Assembly: GCA_018303575.1 (NCBI GenBank)
Contig: JAGVXW010000028.1
Location: 1 to 9,902 of the forward strand
DNA from: Candidatus Woesearchaeota archaeon
GTDB lineage: Archaea > Nanobdellota > Nanobdellia > Woesearchaeales > WJIZ01
Length of the DNA stretch: 9,902 bases
Direction: 5' to 3'
Made by a program: the position numbers and the translations under genes. The notes beneath the pieces were generated by a model. The model ran no database searches. It was not told the origin of the DNA and saw only the letters and a list, made by a program, of their open reading frames with translations. Shown piece by piece: positions 5,732-9,902 of the stretch. Positions within the stretch are counted from its first letter, which is position 1. Each line of letters opens with the position of its first letter.

Positions 5732-5760
5732 TTGCCTCACGCCAAACGAATTTGACGTGT
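5732..5760 (-). other. Non-canonical D-loop tRNA intron, 29 nt
   Basis: Inserted after G19 of the D-loop. Exon GCTT pairs with intron AGGC (one G-U) as the central 4-bp helix; the 5' bulge is GGA and the 3' bulge AAA. A 9-bp intron stem closed by a TTCG loop stacks directly on it. Cutting GG^A and AA^A gives the standard archaeal D-loop AGCTTGGATA. Without removal the D-arm cannot form normally. It shares CGTCAAAT near its 5' end and AGGCAA at its 3' end with the intron in tRNA-Arg(TCG). Confidence 0.8.
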
Positions 5761-5804
5761 CCAAGCTAAACTACGTGGGCACGGCGCTTGAGAAAGATGG
5801 CTGG

Positions 5805-5812
5805 CTTTTAAG
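5805..5812 (-). promoter_or_regulatory. TATA box of tRNA-Arg(CCG)
   Basis: CTTAAAAG on the minus strand, 25 nt before the first tRNA base. It overlaps the stop codon of the AbrB-like gene on the same strand, so that gene's last codons double as a promoter. Confidence 0.65.
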
Positions 5813-5966
5813 ACTTGCTACTTGAGTAATCCGCGTTTTCGTCATTGAGATTTATGACCTGTACGCTGACGGTATCCCCTTCTTGGAGGCGCTGACTCTC
5901 AATCACCTCCTTTGGAAACAGGACTCTAAAAGAGTTTCCCCATTTCTCGATTGTTGCTTTGAACAT
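5808..5966 (-). CDS. AbrB/MazE-type swapped-hairpin DNA-binding mini-protein
   Basis: A 52-aa gene, ATG at 5966 to TAA at 5808. The sequence MFKATIEKWGNSFRVLFPKE, then VIESQRLQEGDTVSVQVI, is the SpoVT/AbrB/MazE signature: first strand with K/R-WGNS, a proline-led helix (FPKEV), a short linker, then GDxVxV. Such proteins dimerise through interlocked hairpins and act as transcription regulators or as antitoxins that repress their own operon. The last 14 residues (NDENADYSSSKS region) are polar and may be a short disordered tail; in MazE this part binds the toxin. No toxin gene adjoins it: downstream is tRNA-Arg(CCG), upstream is the divergent methyltransferase gene. A TATA box 22-30 nt before the ATG predicts a leaderless mRNA. 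Confidence 0.85.
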   Translation of the reverse strand: MFKATIEKWGNSFRVLFPKEVIESQRLQEGDTVSVQVINLNDENADYSSSKS

Positions 5967-5987
5967 ACTTAGAACTTGACACTCCTA

Positions 5988-5996
5988 GTATAAAGA
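5988..5996 (-). promoter_or_regulatory. TATA box of the AbrB-like gene
   Basis: CTTTATACT on the minus strand, 21 nt from the ATG at 5966. It faces away from the methyltransferase TATA box at 6014-6020, only 17 nt away, so the two promoters are back to back and one bound protein could control both. Confidence 0.65.
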
Positions 5997-6013
5997 TTTT
6001 TTGCTGGAAACCC

Positions 6014-6020
6014 TTTTATA
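6014..6020 (+). promoter_or_regulatory. TATA box of the methyltransferase gene
   Basis: TTTTATA, 22 nt before the ATG at 6043, predicting a leaderless transcript. Confidence 0.7.
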
Positions 6021-6042
6021 CGCATCCTGAATTAGGGCATAT

Positions 6043-6936
6043 ATGGAGACGAGAAACGCCACAGAGAAAGCGCTTTCCTCCTTCTGCGACGTCTCCGCTA
6101 TTTCCAATCACCTTTCCGAGAAGGACAAAGCCCGATTGCACAGGATTTCCACCGAGTTTTCAAAAGAGGCAGTCAAGGTCGAAGAAGCGGGGCTCAAAGT
6201 CCTTGGCGTCGAAGTTTCGCAGGGGATTGTGAGAAACTATTTGTTTTGCCTTTTGACCGCGAACGCCGTCAAGCATGTCAATAAGAAAGGTATGCACCCC
6301 ACAATCCTCGAGATGGGGATGGGCTCCGGGCTGAACGCTGTCGCGGCGCTGACGATGGACCCCCAAGCGAGATATATCGGCGTCGAACTCAATGATGTTT
6401 GCATCCGCTTTGCGTCCCGCGAATTCATCAAAAGGGGGTTCGCGAAGCAGGTTGAAATCATCAAAGGAAGCTATCAATATATTCGATTGAAGAAAAAAGC
6501 CGACATCATCATCAACGAGAACCTCGGGCCGCATCTCGTCGAGGAACCGCAGATGCTGGCGGCCAGAGCTGCTCTAAGATTCGCGAAGAAGGATGCGCTC
6601 TTTGTCCCTTCGGGAGCCCGGCTTTATGCCTTGCTCAATGGAAAAAGAAAAGACATAAGAAAAATAAATTTTAGGCGTGTTCCGCCTTCCAGCATCAGCT
6701 TCTCGATGCGGCTATCCCGGCGAACGGAATTCAGGCCGGGGTATGACATCGTTGATTTTCAAGGGAATGCGATTATGCAAAAGAATCCGAATAATTTCAT
6801 TCCGCATCTTCCGCTCATCGGAGAGCCCATGACACTGCAACAGAAGGGAAAGAAGGCGGTGAAGGTGACGCTGGATTTTAAAGGGAGAAGGATTGCAGTT
6901 GAGAACTCTGTTTTAGTTTCCGAAAAGCTTAAATAG
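6043..6936 (+). CDS. Class I SAM-dependent methyltransferase, protein arginine methyltransferase-like
   Basis: A 297-aa cytosolic protein. Motif I is ILEMGMGSGLN (88-98), the SAM-binding glycine loop; the acidic end of strand 2 is YIGVEL with E115, which should hold the ribose. After strand 4 (KADIIINEN, 152-160) comes NENLGPHLVEEP: E159 and E168 are nine residues apart, the spacing of the 'double-E' hairpin that grips the target arginine in PRMTs. Then A-R-A-A-L-R-F and FVPSGARLY (187-195) match the PRMT segment 'ar..Lk.gG..iPs'. A beta-rich C-terminal part (about 205-297) replaces the PRMT barrel, but no THW motif is seen. The substrate could therefore be protein Arg or something else; the methyltransferase fold is secure, the arginine call is inference. 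It diverges from the AbrB-like gene; its stop codon lies inside the next gene's TATA box. Confidence 0.8.
   Translation: METRNATEKALSSFCDVSAISNHLSEKDKARLHRISTEFSKEAVKVEEAGLKVLGVEVSQGIVRNYLFCLLTANAVKHVNKKGMHPTILEMGMGSGLNAVAALTMDPQARYIGVELNDVCIRFASREFIKRGFAKQVEIIKGSYQYIRLKKKADIIINENLGPHLVEEPQMLAARAALRFAKKDALFVPSGARLYALLNGKRKDIRKINFRRVPPSSISFSMRLSRRTEFRPGYDIVDFQGNAIMQKNPNNFIPHLPLIGEPMTLQQKGKKAVKVTLDFKGRRIAVENSVLVSEKLK
6928..6936 (+). promoter_or_regulatory. TATA box of the RHH gene
   Basis: CTTAAATAG, with its TAG being the stop codon of the methyltransferase gene. The ATG at 6960 is 23 nt further on, as expected for a leaderless mRNA. Confidence 0.6.
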
Positions 6937-6959
6937 AAAGGCATTACTATTCAATTACT

Positions 6960-7202
6960 ATGGTAATGGAAACATTGCAGATCAGGATGAACAAGCAGAT
7001 GGTGGGAAACATCGACAGCTGGGTGAAGGAAGGTTTCTACTCGAGCCGCGCGGACTGCATCCGGGACGCGGTGAGACGGATGTTCTGGGCAAGACAGGTC
7101 GGGACGATCTCCCCTAAGGGGAACGCTGTCGAACTCATTAGGAAGACCCGCAAGATTCTCTCCCGCCGGAAGATAGATCTCGACGAGATCAATGCGCTAT
7201 AG
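6960..7202 (+). CDS. Ribbon-helix-helix (CopG/ParD-type) DNA-binding protein
   Basis: An 80-aa protein. Strand residues ETLQIRMN (4-11) are followed by helix A (KQMVGNIDSWVKEG, 12-25), a turn with F-Y-S-S-R (26-30), and helix B (ADCIRDAVRRMFWARQ). This is the complete RHH fold, in which the strand pair of a dimer enters the major groove. The C-terminal half is basic (RKTRKILSRRKIDLDEI) and could bind DNA or a partner. RHH proteins of this size act as autoregulators or as antitoxins. The first ATG (6960) fits a leaderless transcript; a second ATG at 6966 is possible. It ends tail to tail with the PIN-domain gene and overlaps it by 6 bp. Whether the two form a toxin-antitoxin pair is unproven, as such pairs are usually co-directional. 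Confidence 0.85.
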   Translation: MVMETLQIRMNKQMVGNIDSWVKEGFYSSRADCIRDAVRRMFWARQVGTISPKGNAVELIRKTRKILSRRKIDLDEINAL

Positions 7203-7619
7203 GTCTTCCGGCCTTCGCGCGTCGACGGAATATTGCCTTGCAGCCCCTATCAGCCGCCGATCACGCGTGACCAGTATGGCCTCTGCCTTTCTTGCCAGGA
7301 GAAGGTGGATGAGGTCGTAAAAACTCACGCTGAACTTCAGAGCCCACTCCATCCTTCTCGCTTCCTCCCATTCGCCCGAACTCATGATAAGCTTCCGGAA
7401 ATTTTTTTGGCGGAAAACTTCCTTGTGCTGCTCGAATTCCTTTTTGGTGAGGTTGAACTCCAGCTCTCTCAACAGGAATCCCGAGAAGTAGAATGTGGCA
7501 TCAAGATACTTCCCGAAAAAGGCCTGAGCGAGCTCCCAGAGCGGTCTGCCTGTTCCGGTCTCTATCTCGCGTTGCCAATGGTTGATATAAATGCAGGCGT
7601 CAACGTAAAACTTGTCCAT
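7197..7619 (-). CDS. PIN-domain ribonuclease, VapC-like
   Basis: From the ATG at 7619 the protein has 140 residues. The four acidic PIN positions are present: D7 (FYVDACIYINHW), E52 (FLLRELEF), D102 (VSFYDLIHLLLARK) and D120 (ILVTRDRRLI). PIN domains cut RNA with Mg2+; VapC toxins of this type cleave tRNA or rRNA. I prefer ATG at 7619 over GTG at 7625 because GGAG lies 5 nt before that ATG. The ATG fits a TATA-like element at 7641-7648. The protein ends RRPEDL at a TAG. The nearest possible antitoxin is the convergent RHH gene, with stop codons overlapping by 6 bp. Length and motif order are normal for the family, with no sign of damage. The substrate is not predictable. Confidence 0.85.
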   Translation of the reverse strand: MDKFYVDACIYINHWQREIETGTGRPLWELAQAFFGKYLDATFYFSGFLLRELEFNLTKKEFEQHKEVFRQKNFRKLIMSSGEWEEARRMEWALKFSVSFYDLIHLLLARKAEAILVTRDRRLIGAARQYSVDARRPEDL

Positions 7620-7640
7620 ACCCACTCCTTAGAGGCGCTC

Positions 7641-7648
7641 CTTAAAAT
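7641..7648 (-). promoter_or_regulatory. TATA-like element of the PIN gene
   Basis: ATTTTAAG on the minus strand, about 22 nt before the ATG at 7619. Placement suits a leaderless start, although the GGAG before the ATG would also allow initiation on a longer transcript. Confidence 0.45.
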
Positions 7649-7718
7649 GTGTGAGCCAGAAAAAACCGGAAGATTTCCGGGGCGGTGAGCCACAAAGCGG
7701 AAAAATTGCGGCTTTTTA

Positions 7719-7795
7719 GGGCATGGGGCGGAAGAAAAGTGGTGAGGCCGGGAGACTTTTCCAGCAGTGATATTTTCTGCCTTAAAGCCCCGCCC
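7719..7795 (-). ncRNA. Candidate structured RNA or terminator between the HAD and PIN genes
   Basis: The outer stem pairs GGGC (7719-7722) with GCCC (7792-7795) and GGGGC (7725-7729) with GCCCC (7787-7791), a 9-bp helix with an AT bulge. Inside, GAAAAGT pairs with ACTTTTC (about 7734-7740 and 7755-7761) and GCAG with CTGC (about 7764-7767 and 7777-7780), giving a three-way junction. The region is GC-rich in its stems and has no good frame. On the minus strand a TATA-like CTTAAAG (7824-7830) stands about 29 nt before it, so it could be a separate small RNA; it could equally be the 3' end structure of the HAD transcript. No known RNA class is recognised. An additional CCGGAA-GAT-TTCCGG hairpin lies at 7666-7680. 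Confidence 0.35.
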
Positions 7796-7802
7796 AGCTT
7801 AA

Positions 7803-8399
7803 TCATCGATAGAGTTTAACCTGCTTTAAGTCTTCAATTGTTCTCGAGTCAAAGCCGAATTTTTTTGATGAGATTTGGTCCCAAGCGTTTGAAGACACCT
7901 AGATTATTTTTTCCTTCGGCACACCGATGAAGCCCACCACCCGTTCATACGCGGTGGGGTTCGGTTTGTATGCGCCGATATCCTCTGAGGTGAACACCCT
8001 CTTAAATTTCACGGGACACTTGCCGGGAAGGTTTATTTTTTCGACTAGGTCCCTCGAGCAATTGGTAAAGACGTAAAAATCAAACGCGTTTTTTAATTTT
8101 TGCAGGAGCTCGGTAATCCCTTCCTTAAACATCATCTTCGCGTACAATCCATAGAGCAGTTCGAGGTCCCGCAGTTCTGGATGGGGGATTATGCCAGAAA
8201 AAGCGCATTCACATACCTCTTTGAAGGGTTTTCTGGAGTTCGCAAATATCAGCTTTCGCTGATTGCTAAAAAAGGAGTCTACAAATTCTTGGGCATCACA
8301 CTCCAAAGAGTACTTCTTCTGAATTTTCGAATAAAATGTTTTATACGTCGCGCTTTCATCAACCAAGGTATCGAGCAAATCGAAGAGGATAGGGCGCAT
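7803..8399 (-). pseudogene. HAD-superfamily hydrolase (2-haloacid dehalogenase-like) interrupted by in-frame TAG
   Basis: From ATG at 8399 (placed just after the start expected from the TATA at 8425-8433) the frame runs 166 codons to a TAG at 7899-7901, then a further 31 codons to TGA at 7803-7805. Before the TAG: motif I FDLLDTL with nucleophile D7, a helical cap, motif II FYVFTNCS with T112, motif III GAYKPNP with K145. Directly after the TAG comes VSSNAWDQISSKKFGFDS, which is the motif IV region of haloacid-dehalogenase-type enzymes (SSNAWD with the Mg-binding Asp), then a closing helix TIEDLKQV. The full 198-codon length is normal for the family, while the TAG-terminated product lacks its last catalytic Asp. 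So the gene is either freshly inactivated, miscalled at one base, or read through at TAG. The residue at the TAG site is usually hydrophobic or aromatic in relatives. Confidence 0.8.
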
Positions 8400-8424
8400 A
8401 TTTTGCTGTATCAAATGTGGTTGT

Positions 8425-8433
8425 TATTTAAAG
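8425..8433 (-). promoter_or_regulatory. TATA box of the HAD gene
   Basis: CTTTAAATA on the minus strand ends 25 nt before the ATG at 8399. This argues against the in-frame TTG at 8414, which would lie upstream of the transcription start. Confidence 0.65.
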
Positions 8434-8495
8434 ATTTGGCCTCCATTCCCCCAAAAAGCGGTGCCCAGAAGGAGAACTGCTCTTTTGATGATAAG

Positions 8496-8540
8496 TGAGC
8501 CCGGAGGTTCCGAACGAAGTGAGGATATCTCCCGGGCTCA
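8496..8540. repeat. tRNA-end-like hairpin, copy B1
   Basis: TGAGCCCGG (8496-8504) pairs perfectly with CCGGGCTCA (8532-8540), with further pairs inside. The TGAGCC arm resembles the 3' end of tRNA-Arg(TCG). The loop holds GAACGAAGTGAGGATATC on the plus strand, the shared loop motif but in opposite orientation to the other copies. Confidence 0.65.
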
Positions 8541-8580
8541 TGCGCATTTGCACTCGCCTACTACGTTCCTCTTAAATTTC

Positions 8581-8682
8581 TGATGAGCCTGCGAGATTCA
8601 GTCACTCCGTTCCAAACCTCGAGGCTCATGCGAATCCGGAATCGCTACAACTCGTACTTGAAATTGATGATGAGCCTGCGAG
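8581..8682 (-). repeat. tRNA-end repeat unit, copy B2 (downstream of tRNA-Arg TCG)
   Basis: Bounded by two copies of TGATGAGCCTGCGAG (8581-8595 and 8668-8682, 87 bp apart); the second is the tRNA-Arg(TCG) 3' end itself. Inside, TGAGCC (8584-8589) pairs with GGCTCA (8623-8628) and CGAG (8592-8595) with CTCG (8618-8621), so the hairpin stem is again the acceptor/T-stem sequence. The loop (minus strand GAACGGAGTGACTGAATC) and linker (TCAATTT, AGCGATTCC) match unit A2 at 5373-5475. Confidence 0.75.
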
Positions 8683-8781
8683 GATTTGAACCCCGGTCAT
8701 CCGGTCCGAAGCCGAACGCACTATTTGCCTAAAGGCAAATCCGTCAAAGGATTTGACGTATCCAGGCTATGCTACAGGCCC
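8671..8781 (-). tRNA. trnR: tRNA-Arg (anticodon TCG) with a D-loop intron
   Basis: Removing 8725-8761 leaves a 74-nt cloverleaf: acceptor GGGCCTG/CAGGCTC (one G-U), T8-A9, D-stem GCAT/GTGC with loop AGCCTGGATA, anticodon stem TTCGG/CCGGA with loop CTTCGGA (anticodon TCG, reads CGA), variable TGAC, T-arm CGGGG-TTCAAAT-CCTCG, discriminator A; CCA not encoded. There is no anticodon-loop intron, unlike its CCG relative. The TATA box is at 8807-8814. Downstream are two hairpin repeats built on this tRNA's 3' end. Confidence 0.92.
8725..8761 (-). other. Non-canonical D-loop tRNA intron, 37 nt
   Basis: It sits at the same D-loop site as the intron of tRNA-Arg(CCG), after G19. Exon GCCT can pair with intron AGGC as central helix, with GGA and AAA as bulges; removal GG^A/AA^A gives AGCCTGGATA. 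It shares ACGTCAAAT near the 5' end and AGGCAA at the 3' end with the other intron, and has about 8 extra nt. Internal pairing is ambiguous: CGTCAAA/TTTGACG and ATTTGCC/GGCAAAT hairpins compete with CAAATCC/GGATTTG, so the BHB is less perfect. Confidence 0.75.
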
Positions 8782-8806
8782 ATTACTATTCAGAAGAGAA
8801 ACATGG

Positions 8807-8814
8807 TATAAAAA
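8807..8814 (-). promoter_or_regulatory. TATA box of tRNA-Arg(TCG)
   Basis: TTTTTATA on the minus strand, 26 nt before the first tRNA base and just after the stop codon of the TPR gene on the same strand. Its T-run could also serve as that gene's terminator. Confidence 0.7.
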
Positions 8815-8819
8815 CCCTT

Positions 8820-9902
8820 CTACCTGATGCGCTCCTGGTAATAGGGCTTGGGCTCGAGCGCATACGCTTTCCTGTAATACTCCTGCGCTTTCGCGGGCTG
8901 GCCAAGATTATCATAGAGGATGCCGAGATTGTAATACGATTCGGCGTACGTCGGGTTGAGCTCGATGGATTTCTCAAGATACTGCAGCGCAAGATCATAC
9001 CTGCCCTCATTGCCATACAAGGAACCCAGGGTCGCATAGGAACGATAATATCTTGGCTCCAACCGGATGGATGTGAGTAGCGCTTCTTCCGCTTTTTCGG
9101 TTTCATTCATCCGCATGTAGGTGATGCCGAGCTTTTCATACGCGTTGTAATTCCCGGGCGTGAGGCGGAGCGCCTGCTGGAGCGCGAAAAGGCTCTGGTT
9201 GTAGTTTCCCGTCGAGGAATAGAGCACCCCGAGGTTGACCCAGGCGCGGTGGCTCTCCGGGTCCGCCTTGACTGAGGCCAGGAAGTATTTGTGCGCATCA
9301 TTATATTGCTGCAGGTTGAAATACCAGGTTCCGAGGTTGTTGAGCGCCTGCGAGCTCTGCGGGTTGAGCTGCGCCCCGCGGCCCATCAGCGTGAAATCAT
9401 TCTGCCAAAACGAGTTCTGCCACCACGTCAATGACAAGAGAATGATAATGACGGCAGCAATGAGTATTTTTTTCTGTTTAAAGAAAAGCAGAAGGGAAGA
9501 AATCCCAAAAAGCAAGGCGACAGAGGGAAGATAAAAATACCGCTCTGCCATCAATTGGGGCAAGGGAGCGATATTTAGGAAGGGGAGCATCGTCACCCCG
9601 AGCCACCCGGCGAAGAAGAGGATTTCTTTTTTGTTTCTGAACCTATAGACGAGAAAGGCGACAAGAAGGATTCCAAGCAGCGGAAGCCAGAACCTGAAGT
9701 CGGATGCTGATTGCACAAACGTGATGGCTCTGAAAGGCGATAGAGAGACGGGATAGAAAATAAAAGAAACATACGTCCACAATGCGAGCGGCATCGAGAG
9801 GAAAGTGACCCACGCGCTCCCTCCCGGATAGGTTGAGATGCGGGCGCCGATGTGGAGGATTCCGATTCTGAGAAAGAGGAACAGGCCGAGAAGGGCGAGA
9901 TA
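8820..9902 (-). CDS. TMTC-like multi-spanning membrane protein with C-terminal TPRs (partial at right edge)
   Basis: The frame is open to the window edge, so the N-terminus is missing; 360 residues are visible, and the ATG at 9794 is internal. The visible part starts with hydrophobic segments (LALLGLFLFLRIGI; LPLLGILLVAFLVYRF; ILFFAGWLGVTMLPFLNI; SVALLFGISSLLLFF; ILIAAVIIILLSL). Between them is PLPQLMAERYFYLPS, matching the conserved 'ERYlYlPs' of TMTC-type and related GT-C family proteins. From about 9356 to 8847 come five TPRs of exactly 34 residues (starting SQALNNLG, HRAWVNLG, YNAYEKLG, YRSYATLG, AESYYNLG). In eukaryotic TMTC proteins this design mannosylates proteins; archaeal relatives are common but mostly uncharacterised. 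The GT-C catalytic Asp/Glu would lie in the missing N-terminal part. The TPRs probably bind partner or acceptor proteins. The stop is TAG. Confidence 0.85.
   Translation of the reverse strand, partial: YLALLGLFLFLRIGILHIGARISTYPGGSAWVTFLSMPLALWTYVSFIFYPVSLSPFRAITFVQSASDFRFWLPLLGILLVAFLVYRFRNKKEILFFAGWLGVTMLPFLNIAPLPQLMAERYFYLPSVALLFGISSLLLFFKQKKILIAAVIIILLSLTWWQNSFWQNDFTLMGRGAQLNPQSSQALNNLGTWYFNLQQYNDAHKYFLASVKADPESHRAWVNLGVLYSSTGNYNQSLFALQQALRLTPGNYNAYEKLGITYMRMNETEKAEEALLTSIRLEPRYYRSYATLGSLYGNEGRYDLALQYLEKSIELNPTYAESYYNLGILYDNLGQPAKAQEYYRKAYALEPKPYYQERIR

Larger units (their letters stand above)
5600..5780 (-). tRNA. trnR: tRNA-Arg (anticodon CCG) with a D-loop intron and an anticodon-loop intron
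   Basis: Removing 5732-5760 and 5636-5712 leaves a 75-nt cloverleaf: acceptor GCCCACG/CGTGGGC (7 bp), T8-A9, D-stem GTTT/GAAT with loop AGCTTGGATA, anticodon stem TCGGG/CCCGA with loop TTCCGGA (anticodon CCG, reads CGG), variable AGATC, T-arm CGGGG-TTCGAAT-CCTCG, discriminator G; CCA is not encoded. The D-stem is weak, with G-U and U-G end pairs. The introns are predicted substrates of the archaeal EndA endonuclease. A TATA box at 5805-5812 lies 25 nt upstream, inside the end of the AbrB-like gene. Downstream is a 250-bp block of hairpins that reuses this tRNA's 3' end. Confidence 0.9.

Noticed and set aside
7233..7688. A 151-codon plus-strand open frame
   Set aside because: It is antisense to the PIN gene, which carries all four catalytic acidic residues and a start signal.
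8480..8600. C/D box small RNA suggested by TGATGA words near 8486 and 8581
   Set aside because: No properly spaced D box (CTGA) or terminal pairing was found; the words belong to the tRNA-end repeats and flanks.
1..9902. Full reassignment of TAG to an amino acid
   Set aside because: At least five intact genes in the window end at TAG where extension makes no sense (405, 6936, 7202, 7197, 8820); only local read-through remains possible.

Overview
The window looks like a stretch of an uncultured archaeal chromosome with small, tightly packed genes. The evidence is archaeal TATA boxes about 25 nt upstream of most start codons and of both tRNAs (mostly leaderless genes), a TrmB-family regulator, tRNA introns with bulge-helix-bulge (BHB) splice motifs and no encoded CCA, and small RHH, AbrB and PIN proteins. 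Gene size and density would suit a DPANN-type archaeon, but the sequence alone does not fix the lineage.

Left part (1-5270). The C-terminal end of a membrane-anchored protein with a Pro-rich/Gly9 linker is followed by a small protein weakly resembling Mrr-type nucleases, on the + strand. Convergent to it is a 658-aa TrmB-like regulator carrying four tandem effector-type modules. It diverges from a predicted lipoprotein across a 121-bp intergenic region with two TATA boxes and two dyads. Next is a probable autoregulated two-gene operon: an RHH-like protein behind a 26-bp near-perfect palindrome, then a translationally coupled gene interrupted by an in-frame TAG.

Middle and right part (5270-8820). 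Two tRNA-Arg genes (CCG and TCG, both minus strand) carry related introns at the same D-loop position; the CCG gene also has a canonical 77-nt anticodon-loop intron. Downstream of each tRNA is hairpin-rich repeat DNA. Its stems copy the acceptor/T-stem sequence of the neighbouring tRNA, while loop and linker are conserved between the loci. This is the most unusual signal in the window. Between the tRNAs lie an AbrB/MazE-like mini-gene, a PRMT-like methyltransferase, an RHH protein and a PIN-domain protein that overlap tail to tail, a candidate structured RNA, and a HAD hydrolase whose frame is cut by an in-frame TAG just before its last catalytic motif.

Right edge (8820-9902). The C-terminal part of a TMTC-like multi-spanning membrane protein ends in five 34-residue TPRs. 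Overall the window reads as accessory DNA: regulators, toxin/antitoxin-like pieces, interrupted genes and tRNA-associated repeats. No transposase, integrase or CRISPR array was seen.
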